In this document: positions 34,199 to 47,000 of the stretch, in pieces | How positions within the stretch are numbered: the first letter of the stretch is position 1 | Layout: each line of letters starts with the position of its first letter | DNA from: Pisaster brevispinus | Taxonomy: Eukaryota; Echinodermata; Asteroidea; Forcipulatida; Asteriidae | Direction: 5' to 3' | NCBI GenBank assembly: GCA_023634235.1 | Contig: JAMKCF010000012.1 | Coordinates: 4,880,329 to 4,944,328, forward strand | DNA length: 64,000 bases | Program-made: the position numbers and the translations under genes | The notes under the pieces: model-generated | Told to the model about the DNA's origin: nothing | What the model saw: the letters and a program-made list of their open reading frames with translations, nothing else | Database searches by the model: none

Positions 34199-34426
34199 AA
34201 AAATTCAGATTTCAGAAATTTTACTTTGTAACAAAAGTTAGTGCCTACCTCAGCATATGTCACAGATGTGTTGAGGTTGAAACTACTGTCACCCGAGATA
34301 GTTTATCAATGTCAGTTGTGATGTGCTGCTTGCAATTCTACCATACCAGCGTGATTCACACAAAAATAATTATTGACAACGTAAAACCAAAATAATCTGC
34401 CTGTTTGCTGAACATAAGGCAACGCC
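33378..34426 (+). repeat. 823-bp tandem segmental duplication
   Basis: The unique 230-bp sequence 33378-33605 (TTCAGATTTCAG to AAGGCAACGC) returns at 34201-34428, offset 823 bp and apparently identical. The duplicated unit therefore combines satellite units with unique DNA, and must be recent. Confidence 0.85.
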
Positions 34427-34625
34427 ATTCATCACTGTATTTCTGCCTCGGCTTGAATTAGTTGTAAACATTTTGGTAAAACAGTTCAGTTGTTCAAGTA
34501 CGTGTACAACGCAGTGTCGTGTAACGGTTGGCACATGAAAAAGCTAGTACGAACTGCATGTGCAATGTGCAGTACATTATTGTATGCAGAAGCCATGCTG
34601 CCACAGATTATCACTGCACGTGCAC

Positions 34626-34659
34626 TTCTAGTAAATGACAAACAATCTTAGGTTAGAAT
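34626..34659 (-). repeat. copy of the KDM3 last-intron 3' end
   Basis: A 28-bp identical match to 38030-38057, the end of the last KDM3 intron, with a following CTAG/TTAG. Read on the minus strand it runs from TTCTAAC (branch-point-like) to TAG at 34628-34630. Confidence 0.7.
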
Positions 34660-35168
34660 GTTCGTAGATTGGCTGCCAGTCTTTCCTTCAGAGATCAAAC
34701 TTATTTTAAACTATGGGTAGCCATAAATGCAAAGCTACAACAGGTGGCCACAGTTAACAATTGGCAGTCCATGCCATCCAAAGCCCGCCCCAAAGCCCGC
34801 AAATAGAAAAACAACATTTTGAAAACGGCATTGTCAAAAATCATACAAAAGGCGTACAGATAGTGAAAAATCCCCAAAAGTACACCAAAATCTTACATGT
34901 TGGGAGGTCTAATTGTAAAGCAACTCATGCACAGGCGCAACATTTAGACAATAACTGAGACACACAACATCAAAAAAGACAAAGAGACGCATTAGTTTCT
35001 CATTTAAGATTCATATTTTTTTTTTCTCCTTCAGTTAACAATTTTTATGGTAATAAGCTCTAGCAAGCCAAGCCATGCATACAGATATTTTTAATTTTTT
35101 ATCTCTGATAAAATAGGGTGCATGTATTCACATTATCTTAGACTGTACATAGCTGTTGGTTTTTTTTA

Positions 35169-35208
35169 GGATGGAGGGTCCAGCACTTGATGTTGGCGTC
35201 CTCCATCC
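35169..35208 (-). other. strong stem-loop in probable KDM3 3' UTR
   Basis: GGATGGAGG (35169-35177) pairs exactly with CCTCCATCC (35200-35208), and inside CCAGCA pairs with TGTTGG save one wobble. Small loop of about five bases. Too short for a usual miRNA precursor; may be an RNA regulatory hairpin. Confidence 0.45.
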
Positions 35209-35663
35209 ACACACCCTATATTATAAGCACGACTTCTTCATTTGTCTTTCATATAAAAATAACACTATATGACATATATACAGCACAGCTACATGTGTAT
35301 TTATGGAGTTAACACTGATCACATCACCCAGAATGCCCCGCACTCCTCCCATGACTCAAGGTGAAAAGACGCACATTTCTAGTCTCAGAAATTAAACCCT
35401 AATTAGTAGTAAGTCCCTACATGTACAAACACTATTAAAAGGCAAACTCACTCCGTTCGTTACACCCATCTCGTTCACACATCGAAAACAGAAAGAAACC
35501 ACCAGTTGTATAACAATAAAGAATTGGATTTCATCAAACTAGTCTACCATTGTCATTTTCCCCCCCTCAAATGCACAACGGCAATGTTTAGTTATGTACA
35601 AATTGTAATCCCTCACTAAAAAAGTATTAAAAACAATTTACATACGTACACACTACACACGTT

Positions 35664-35669
35664 TTTATT
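35664..35669 (-). terminator. candidate KDM3 polyadenylation signal
   Basis: TTTATT on the plus strand reads AATAAA on the minus strand, about 2.1 kb past the KDM3 stop. A second copy is at 36282-36287. Which is used cannot be told from the sequence. Confidence 0.25.
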
Positions 35670-37797
35670 ATATACAATATTTGTACATAGAAATTCCTCC
35701 AAAGGGCACTTGACTAAAATGTCTTTTGACTTCTTTCCTGTTTTTTTTTAATGCATGTATTTTCTACTGTGGTAATTACAAAAACCAGGCCTTGCTTCAT
35801 TCAAACTGCTGTACTGAATCTCTTCAATGTAATCTAATTACTGGAATTCCACTTTTACTTTGTACATCAATCACTTTTCCCTCCAACTATTATGAAAAAC
35901 AAACTGCTTGAAAGAACGTTTCAACGGGATAAAACCTATCAGGATAAATACTATCAACATATGGCCTTTGAATCCCCTTCACATTTACATAAAACTTGCA
36001 TTGTGTTTTTCACAGGTGCTCCTAGCAACAACAAAAATAACACATCAGAGAACAAAACTCACAAGGTTCTCTGTTTAAATCAAAACTAGTGCAACTGAAA
36101 AGTTTTATGATATCATCAAAAACACATTCCTTCACAGAAAAAAAAACCCATTATTTTTTTAACACTTTTTATGATATGAACATCTTGCTCTGATCAGAAA
36201 AGTATACAGTGACAATGAAATCCAAACTAACACGACTGTGAAAACTTGCCACCGGAAATAGTGCATAAACAGGGTACGTTTTTTATTAGGGCACACAAAA
36301 TCCGTTGGAAACGTAAAACAAAACAAAAATGGATGATATTGGTGAACTTGATTGCAGACAATTGTTTAACACTTAAACACAAGAAAATGGAATGTCAGTT
36401 TGTGTTGATTGCCTTAGCCTTACTGCTCGGTTACATAAAAATATCAATGCCAACAGTTAGTGACTTGAGATATTTGAACACTATGTTTGTTATTAAAGTG
36501 GAGGTACAGTACATGTAGTTCTGTAGCTTGCCCAAAATGTACAATAATCCAGTATAGCAATGATGAAGGATGTTCTAAAACTAGACTCTAATTGATGCTC
36601 TATCAGCCAGTTTAAAACTGTTGGCTTTCAACAGCATTCAAAATGTCGGCCAAAAAGAGAGTTTGAAAAACGCCCTCACATCAATTTTCATAACATCAAT
36701 AAAGTTGCTGATATGAATGAGCCCGACGAGGAAGGGGGAAAACACAAAATCAAACACAAACACACTAAAACTTTGTTTATAAACTTCATTACAGAGTTTT
36801 CTTTACATGAATTCAGCTAACTAAATTTTTGGCCACAACATCACTCTGTGTACACATCAGACGATTTATAACAACAACAAAAAACGAAAAAAAATAAACA
36901 AATCAACAACATAAAGGCAACTTAACGGTAGCATTGAAAGATCCACACTATCTTAGTATCAAGACATCAAATACTGTAAAAACAAAAATTGAAACTGGAT
37001 TCATGTGACCACTAGTTACTCCTTCTCGTTGCACTCCATTCTTTCAGATTGCCAAACACTATCTGACTTTAATTTCCCCTACAAGAGTGAAGCCATTCAA
37101 TCTACAAACTCATTTGACACAGAGCCATTTCAGTATGGAATTGTCTCAACACAACATTCCATTCCATAAAAAGGGCATTTTTGTTTGTATCAAAATTTGT
37201 CCTGTACAAAAAACTAAATCAAGAGCTAAATTAATCTCATTTCACATCCAGTACCTTCTTACTGCATCATAATGTGCACCTTCTTTGCAAAGGGTAACAA
37301 CTATGTTCAATAGAGAACATTGTCTCCTACTGACAAACAACCCAACTGTAGGATCCATCAGCTACCCTGTGCAGCACCAATGACAACACCATCATACAAA
37401 ACAACTCTTGTGTTTTTTCTTCTTCTATAATTATCTCCTAACTAACCATCAATTCATTCTCTCCGATCAAAATCAAAATCCATAGTTCTACAAGTCCGGT
37501 ACCCCAAACCACCTGGCCCTCAATAGGAATGCAATTTCTGCTGGTTTGTCAATTAGTCTGGACCCAAATTATCAGATATATTTTTCATGTAAGGCTGTAT
37601 CTACACTGCCGGCTTCAGCATAAATCGCTGCAAAGTTCTTATCGTGGACGTTGTCGCTGTTTCCATTGGCCATACCAGTAGCCTAAGTCACTCATTTCAG
37701 ATGCGTGTTTTAACTCACACCACAAGCGTCCCCTCTTCTGGACAATCAGCTGGACAACCTACAGTTCTAGGCAATGATGGTTACCATGCAGCTCTTG

Positions 37798-38025
37798 TCA
37801 CCGTGGGGACCCGTTACTAGGTTGCTGCTTCTCCTGGTTCATCAAGACCCCGACTGCGTCCTTGACGGCGTGGAAGATGATGTTTTTGATTTGTAGTTTG
37901 TCCTCGTGGTTGGAGTGAGAGTTGCTGAGTCTGCGGAACTCGTGGGTGAGCTGGAAGCAGTTAGCGATGTGCTCCGGGGACACAAAGTCCTCTGCTACTT
38001 TGATGCAGGAGTGGAGGTTCCTCAC
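37798..38025 (-). CDS. KDM3B: KDM3 terminal exon
   Basis: 228 nt from minus acceptor TTTATTAG to TGA at 37800-37798. Encodes [20 protein letters not shown] and [17 protein letters not shown], near-identical to human KDM3B, ending [13 protein letters not shown]. Its intron 3' end (38026-38057) has a second copy at 34628-34659. Confidence 0.92.
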   Translation of the reverse strand: MRNLHSCIKVAEDFVSPEHIANCFQLTHEFRRLSNSHSNHEDKLQIKNIIFHAVKDAVGVLMNQEKQQPSNGSPR

Positions 38026-41000
38026 CTAATAAATGACAAACAATCTTAGGTTAGAATACTTTTGTTTAAGTGTCTTATTGGAGATAAGACTTGGAGTAAC
38101 TCTGATGCCTATATTGAATTGTGTCATGTTTATACTACAGTAAGCAGTCACTATGGTGGGTTCTTCCAGGTCAATCAACAACTGCTGAAGTTACTTTATG
38201 TAGTCCACAATTATCATCAACTGAAGCTTCTATATATATCACATGTTCAAAGCATGCAACTATCATAGCCTTCACTGTATGTTGACGTCAGCTTTCCATG
38301 ATTGACTTCGGCTATTGACGAAGCCACTGTCTAAAACAGCAACATTGAAGAATAGATATTTGCAGTGATAATATAAGCCACAATGATTTCAGAACAAACA
38401 AAAACAAAAAACAATTAATGCTTCATCAAAACTTGAGATTCCGTCCAGACAATCTAACAGGGGCTATCATGATAACGTTATCAACTTGACTTTACCTGAT
38501 GGGGAGCCCCAGCTGGGATGAAGACTGCATCTCCCATGCACTGTAGTATAGGCCAGCCCTGCACACCATACTCTCTGAATAGACGATCCAGCAAGTCCTC
38601 ATCCAGATACCAGCTCTGGTCATGGATCGGATCGTGGTCATCGGGGACATCTTGTCCCTGCTCCTTGGCCACTTTGGTCAACAGCTCCCTGATCTTATCA
38701 GCGTCGTCAGCACGAAACAGATGCCAGATGGCGCCGGGACGCTCATTGTTCTCTCGGACGCGCTGCTTGGTCTGCTCATCGTTACACACCTCATCGATGG
38801 CATCCAGGATGTCTTGAGAGATCTCGCTGGCCACTTTGCCGTTTTGGATGTTTTTGTTGTCACCAACGTAGACCATGACGTTGACCGCATCGGAGATGTC
38901 CAAGTGCAGGTTGGTGGTGCCTTCTTTTGGGCGTGTAGCAAGACCTACACAAAATAAAAATAATCAAACTTATAACCTAAACTCTATGCATATCCCTAAC
39001 CACTTCCTGTAATAAAATAGCAGCAGGGAATCATCTCTAAAGTTTTCTTGGAAAAACAATGAGTTATTAAATTTGACAGTGTACATGATACAAAATCCAT
39101 ATACATGGAGAATGATGAACATAACTGGTTAAATAATAAAGATCCATTCTATGATTGATGACACTCTCTCAAGGAAATACACAAAATATCGGTGGCAGAA
39201 TTCCCTGAAGAAAAATTCTCTCAAAATCTAAATTGCTCCTCAATATTGTACAGAATTCTAACAAGTCAGTGTCAAGTCTGAAATCAGTGTGTCTGCATGT
39301 TAACAGGGATGTTGAGCTAGTACTCTGCTACAGACATACAACTTCTTAATAATGCAAAAAAGAAGAAGAGGAGACTGCCTAGAATACACAATTTTGGGCA
39401 ACGTTTATTCAGTATTCTTCGGTACTGAAATAACAAGGATATCAACTAGACAACTGAGAAGCATCTTGATTTTGTTGTAACATTTTATCTCATGCCAAAT
39501 AGGCTTCCCGCAAAAACCTAGAAGCCATTAGGGCTGTGTGTACCAAATACACCTGTCATATCAAGACTCTGTTATTGCACAAACACATTAATACAGCTCA
39601 ATGCATGTTTTAGCCCTGATGCACTCACCGTACGCATTGTACATCTTTGGTCCCAAGTCCGGCTTGACAAAGAAATCTGGCAGCCTAGACGAGATATTGA
39701 GACGTCCGTCCCTTCTGGTGTACTCAGGGAGTGGAAGATTCCTCATCAGATCCTGGAAGTGGTCTGGCAGTAACTCGGCAAAGTCTTCGGCCGGTGGCCA
39801 ATCTTTCAGCTTCAGGATGAAAGGTTTGCCGTGCTTGGTCTCCAGACGATCTGCAACCACAACATTCAATAATTGTTTAAATAACTTAAAAATATCTTAG
39901 ACAGGCATGATACCGATAGGACTGATTTCATATGGGATTCTACCTTTCAATGTCAAAGTCAAGCTTTAAGTCTAGATTTGATATTAAAAAAACCCATTGT
40001 ACTCGATATGGAAAGAAGGAAATCTCGTTTTCTTCATCATCCAACAGCTAGAGCTTTCAATATTCTGTTTGCATTTATAGACATATTATAGGCCTCAAGT
40101 TACCCAATAGCACCTACAGCAATTTGCAGTATTTCTGACTGCGTAAGGGCCTGTGTGGAGTAAGCTTACGTGATGTAAAACAAGTAAAAACAACCCTTCT
40201 TACCATTGTTGCTGTTATTACTACCTATTTGGCCATTGATACAAAGAACCAACACACAAGCAATTAAACTAGATAAAAATGTAATTGTGATGCAGAGAAA
40301 TTTTCCGCTAAATTGCCCTCTTACGGTCAAAAATACAGTCACCTGCCACAGTGCCCTGTGTTTTTACAGTTGTGCCATTTGCAAAGTTCCTCTATACCAG
40401 AGGGAAATTGCCCTGGCTCCTTCAAGAGCGAAGCTCAAGGCCTAATATTACTGCTAGGTTCATGATTGAAAATGGCTTCACATCACTGGGTAGTCTAGTT
40501 GGTAGGACAGCTGCTAGTGAATAATAACCCAACCTAAGTGCCCACTGATCCTCCCTGCCCTTGCCAGACTCAGAGAGCACTGAGTACACAGTGCCTATTT
40601 TTACATCCGTGTACGGACAAACCAAATCAGTCCTTTTGCATAATTTGCTTGTATCCCAAGTGCAATAATGAACCCAGTTCAAGGCACTATATCATCGAGT
40701 GTTAATTTCCTCTTCAGGGCACCAACACGTTCTGAATGTACTCACTGTGCACGTCCTCGAAGCCGTCCCAGAAATCCTTCATGGGTGCTCCCTGGATGAC
40801 ATTGCCCGTGTGACAGTCAATCAGGTCATTCTTGAGCTCTCCAAACTTGGTATTGAAGAACGTAGGATGCCACAGTTGCTCATCGAGTAGTTTACGCACA
40901 CCGCTCACAAGGACAGGCTGTGTGGGAGAACAGAGGTATACAACATGTGAGGCTTTGACAAGTTCAACACATTTCAAGATTATCGTTCTGTAAGTGCAGT

Positions 41001-44000
41001 AAGGCTGTATAACAAGATATGACGTGTATTCCGTCTAAAACAGTTTCCCCAAAACACTCCTTCACTCAGCTGTGTGTTGCAATCGGCATACTTCATGAAT
41101 TCACCCATTCTGAGTTGCTAATCATGGATAGAGGCTTTCCTAAAATGATACTTTCATTGCTTGGAATAATACTGACATTTTTAGTGGGGTAAATTGTATC
41201 TTGCTCAAAATTGTAAAATGAAGGCAAAAGATCTGCAGCAAAAAACCCAAAATATCCTTAAGTGTTTACTCCCGTAGGATCTTCCTCACACTCTAGACTT
41301 TTTTTAAATTGATTAGAATTTCAAGATTTTTGATTCAGAGGAAGAAAGAGATACAGGAAGACAGAGAATGGACTCACCACGCCTCTTCTCCACTGCTCCT
41401 GGAAAATCTTGAGGTTGCCTTTATGCGAGGAATCATGCAGTCTGAGCAAGCGCCCATCACAGAGCCAAGAATGAGGCACATCTGGGTATTCCACGCTAGA
41501 CTCTGTCAATGTCTGTCTACCCTGAGGTAGAATGGTAGCATCGCCGGCAGTGGCAGTCACGACCACGCCTACCGGCGGGGACTCCGGCTTCAGGGATGCA
41601 TTGGGGTAGATCGTCTGAGGCAGATCCACCGGGGTCGTCTGCTGACTGGCTGGTCTGGTAGGCATCTTGACTTGAACCCGATCATGTTTGTTCAGCGCCG
41701 GCGCTGAAATGTTCTGCTCCACCACAGTGGCAATGATATCCTCAAAGGTACTCGTCATAGTCCTGGTAGACTTCTTGTTGATAGTGTCCCCTCGTGGGAG
41801 GACTGCTGTCATGAGGTAGGCAGATCCATCCATTCCTCCAGTCGGACGTCCAAGTTTACCGGCAGTCTTTGTCAAGAGCTCACGTAATGTGGAGCAGGCC
41901 TCTGCCTTGTTCGACTCGGCATCTGACCGCGACACTTTGTCGGTGGTCAGCGTCGAGGCCTTGGTGTCTGGTTGTGACTGCTCGTAGGACGTAGGGGAGG
42001 AGTTTGTGAAGCGCTTGGTGCTTTCTGACTGGGCGGACGTAGCTACGTTGGCTAAGACGTCCAGTGGGGAGGCAGATGGGAAGGTAGTTAGCTTAGGTGC
42101 TTTGGGACTCCTGGAGTTGCTGTGGATTGGAGTTGAGTTACCAGAATCACTGGGTTCACTCTTACTGGATTCACTTGGTGTTTTATTATTCAACACAACC
42201 TGAAACAAATAACAATACATCATTAGAGTCACATTGCATAAAAAAGTACTGTATCAATGACATTCCAAACATTATTACATTAAGACAATTAGCCCTGAAG
42301 GAAACTTCACTGTCTTTATTCAATAAATTCTCCCGAAAGATTATGTCAATGACCCTTCAGATTCCTCTGAACGCAAAATTTGCATAATGCTAGAAGCATA
42401 CTGAAACACAGTAGTAGCAGTCTGGAATATAAACTCAACAAGTAACATACAAGTCTCTGTGTGTATAGGATATGATGCTTGTACCAATCACTTCTTGAAA
42501 GAAGTGGCTTCTTCTCAACAAGATCTCTGTACTTATTAACATCATTTCGCATTACTTTACATTTCTTTTTAAGAATGCTAACTGAAACGATTTTTACCAA
42601 ACATACCCCCCAGCCCCCCCCCCCCCACAAATATATAAACAGTTTGCTTTGATTAAAATAGATCACAATATATAGTCAAGAATGATTCCCTGAAACAGTG
42701 GTATGGGGCAGCAACTAGACAACTCACCGGTGAGACACCATTAATGGCAGGCACTTTGTCAGGTGAGTTGACCTCTCTTGACCTCTTGCTACAAGGACAC
42801 GAGGCAGCGATGTTCCACTTGTTACGCATCTGATGCACAAGCATTCCGACATCCCATAGAGCTGCAAAAAAAAAAAAAATCAAAAAACAAAAAATCAACA
42901 TTCACATCTTAATTCATTCAGAAGTTTTTAAGAGAATGCAGGCACTAGGGTTCTGGATGTTGTAATAACCACAAAGCAGCAGTTTACAGCTGGGTCCAAT
43001 TTCATTGCTCTGCTTACCGTAGAATTCTGTGCTTTTGGCCAACTATAAAACACATAGTTCTATGAACGAACTTAAGTTGAGAACGAACTTGAGTAAAAGA
43101 AAAGAAAATTGGGACATCGAGAAAACATACAGTACAATGGTATAACTTGTATTTCTTGTATAAGGAATATGAACATATGCTTTGGCTGTTTTTTCTCTGG
43201 TGTTGCAGGTATATAAAACAATTCAAAAACATTTTCTCAGCACTTTCAGAGTCGATCAGGGAAAATCTACAGCCACCTGTGGTGGCATCATTTGAACCAG
43301 ACTCACAGGCAAGCTTATTTGCTGGTTATATCTACTTATGTTTTGCAGTTAAATACGGCTGTAGTTACCTAAGTACAGATTGGTGCATTCATACTCCAGA
43401 TGTGCCTAGGTTAATTTTGAACGTATGAGCTGTTGGGGGGTGGGTAACAAGAGGGCATGGAGAAACATCTTACCAGAGCCAGGGATGATCTGCGTTAAGA
43501 TGAGGCTGTCCAACTGATGAGGTTGATCCTTGATACACTTCAGCCACACCAGGCTCGGTCTGGATTTACCCTTGGCTGTGGCATACAAACAAAGCAAAGT
43601 CACGTCAAATACCATCGCAGAAAACTGTCTGAGCACCAGCTTATTTTCCTGCCAGTTACTAAGTACTTATTAGCCGGTATCTGCACACTTCAAAAATGTA
43701 AAACTTTTTGAGACCCTTTCAATGACACCTTCATCAAAAAATGTAGACAAAAAATAAGTGAATAGAGCAGGGGAGAAGCCTGATTCTAAGCCATAAGCCA
43801 AAGCCTGATTCTAAGTCATAAGCCATAGCCTGATCCTAAGCCACAGTTATGAAGAAAACCCATGTAAAAAAAGGAAAAGAAGTAAATTGAAGCGAATCAA
43901 TGTCGTTGATTCAAGAACCATAATAAGATTCGGGCAGCCCCCTTGTGAACAACTATGAGCAACCAAAAGACACCACTATAACAAATTGCTTTATATAGAA

Positions 44001-47000
44001 GGGCAGCTCACCTTTAGCTACAGGGTTCTTCTTCTGTCTGTAGCAATCTAAACACACCACAAAGCCACACTTTGGACAGGTCCAATGAATGTTGAATAGC
44101 GTAGTGTCGCATGTGTCACACATCTCCCTGACCCCTGTCACAGCTCTCTTCCACGCTATCTTTTCTGTAGATCCAAAAATATATAACATTTTAGACAATA
44201 TTTATGACTAATGGAAGATGTAGGTCCTGCAGGACAAGGCTTCATTTCTCTGATTTAATCTAGAAACCATTTTATGGCATTTTATAAATATGATTATAAT
44301 TTTTGGTTTGTTTTCGTTACGCTGATGTAGTTACAACAAAGCTCGGGCTAAATTCTCATCACAAAAAAAAAAAGGCTTGGTGGGTAGTTTCTCATTACCA
44401 GGAGCAGCAGGCAAGCTTGGTGAGCCAGTGTGTAAGACACTTACTGCTGGTCATGGGTTCGAGTCCCAACTGAGCGGATTTGTAGATTTCATTCCCACTG
44501 GACTCAGAAAGCAACACTTCATAACTACTTCAGCAAAGTGTAAACCCAAGGTGTAAAAAGAATAGCTAAGTGCAAAAGCTATGAAATAATAGCCCAATGC
44601 ATTTGGTGCGTGGTATGTTGCATGGTGTACCTCCCACCCCCCCCCCCCCACCCCACTTGCGTCTTCCTTGTGTTCTGGTTATCTCAGGAATTGATTACAG
44701 GATTTTCGAGGGGAACTTCTGTGCAAGATGGGAAGAGTGTCTTAGAGTATGGGAACATGGGGGGGGGCAGGGAGGGGACTTCCTCTGACCCAATTCATGT
44801 GATGTCATCATCACAACAATCTTGATTGCGCCAATGTACCCATGTGTTATACAGTGTAGTGCACATTTTAGGTAACGCAGCAGTTACATGCCGCCTGCAG
44901 TTTTTTTACGTGCCACTTGACTCCCAAAATGGCAAGCACAGCAGTGAGTAGCCGCATGTGACCTTGGTGCATGGGATCAATACCCGACTGGACCTCAAAT
45001 GAACCCATGATGCTCTGACAAAAAACAACAAAAAACCTACCTGGCGTTGAGCTCCATGACTGGGCCTGGTGCTCTTGCTCTACCAGCTCACAGAACTGAT
45101 CCCCAACCTTCTTCAAGATGTACTTGGATGTCTCAATGTCTAGTTGGCAATCAGCATCAGGGTAAGGCAACCATGGGGTCAGGTCTTCGGGTTGACAATG
45201 GCTTGGCTCCGAAAAACCAGCTATAGTCAGGTTACCGTTCTTGGAATATCGCAATCTGTATGGACAAGAAGTAACAGGCACTGTCCATTAACAGTGCCAA
45301 TATTGTAAGCCCTCAACGAGTGAACGGTTAGATTTGATGCACCAAACTATTAAAGGAAAGTACAATGTGACAAAATCTTTAAACTTTTTAATTGAAAAAA
45401 AAACCCCAAAACCAAAAGCCAAAACCCCCAAGAGGTATTCGTGCACGTATTGCACGAACACCTAAAAAGAAAAAAAAGTGGGGGAGGGGGGAAGAAAGAA
45501 ACAAAATACAAACAGAAAAGAGTAATTGAACCTGGGCTAAAAAAAAATAATCTGGAAATCAACAATAATTAGCCTGAGGTTAGTACAGAATTTGTTTATT
45601 GGAGAAATATCTGACCTTCTGAAGGCATAGAACCGGCAGAAGATGTTCATCTTGGACTGTTTAGAGCTGGGTTTCATACGACACTCACGGCACTTCATCA
45701 AGCTAGGCGTGACGGCGCAGCAGGCTCCATCTTGCAGGAATGGTTCCCCGGATTTCTTCAACTTGGCAATGGAGGGTTTGATAAAGGCACGGGACACGTT
45801 CAGGGCTGTTGTTTGAGAAGAGGAATAAAATAGCATGAGCTTTGGAGTTTCAGTGATGGAAGCTTTTGCATAAGCAAAAACTGCAGTCAGTAAGTACGGG
45901 TTCAGTATTAACACAAATGAAACAACAGGTTTAAAAAAAAAAAAAGAACTAAAAAAAAAACCTACACGAGAAAGAAAACAAAATATAGAATAAACTTATT
46001 AAATTAACAAACAGTAAGCTTGACAAACTTCAAATGCTGTTTCGTTGACTGACACCACACAACCAATGTGTAAAAAATTCACACAAATTTGCACATTTAA
46101 ATATAAAAAATAATTTTTATTATATTTGGTCAGCAGTTCTTTGTGCATTCCAAAACAAAGTACTCATTTTGATTGATGCAATTTAAATAAGCCACAGCGA
46201 TTTCAAATGCTGTTTTGTTGACCGACTTCATTCTTGACTGAGCTATCCTGTTGAAAGAATAGCACTGGTATCATGAACAACCAGTGAGCTTCCAGACGGA
46301 GAACAATCAATTTTTATTTTTATTTTCAAAGAGTACCATCCACTAGTCTACCTTTAAACACAATGCAGCAGCATGTACATGTACTGCTAAATACATGCGC
46401 ATACAACGGCCTTGTTATCCAATCGAATTTCCAATGCGACCGTACCACGGGGAACCAGTTGTTGTTTGTAATGGGATGATTGAGGGACGATTAAGCCAAT
46501 ACATGACAAATGTAGGCCACGAGACAGTCTAATTACTGCCCTAATGAGTTGCATAGATCAGAGTGGCCTTGTACGGTATTCAGCATGCCCACTGCATCTC
46601 TCTCTCCTCTTGAGCCTACTCTAGCCTACACACAAACTGATTGTATTGGTTTTTCAGTTTGCTTGTTTTTGTTTTTTGGGGGGTGTTTTTTTTACTCACC
46701 GTCCTTCTCCTTGCGAGCTCTCGTTACGATGCGCTTTTTCGGGGCCTGAATAAAACGGTCCATTATTGCTGGTAGCTGGGAGTGTAAGGAAAAAACACAG
46801 ATATTAATGCATATTAATTTCAAGCAAGAGCTTGGAAATGCTAAATATAGAAGTTAATGGAAAGGGCATGAGTATAATCCATGACAAGCTTCCATGACCG
46901 GCAGTTATAGCCATTTCAAGATCAAGCCCTTCATTTTAGGCTATTTCAATTTCAAACAAATAACAATAGATCAGAATCTTTAGATACAATTCCTTTTTTT

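Larger units (their letters stand above)
34430..37797 (-). other. probable KDM3 3' UTR and intergenic sequence
   Basis: No coding signal is seen in this AT-rich stretch between the KDM3 stop and the satellite. It holds a strong stem-loop (35169-35208), two AATAAA candidates on the minus strand and a copied intron 3' end (34628-34659). The extent of transcription is unknown. Confidence 0.35.

Noticed and set aside
32570..34263. Open frames on both strands through the 54-bp array, encoding 18-residue repeats
   Set aside because: They arise because 54 is divisible by three and the unit lacks stops; frames are open on both strands, break at unit variants and have no gene context.
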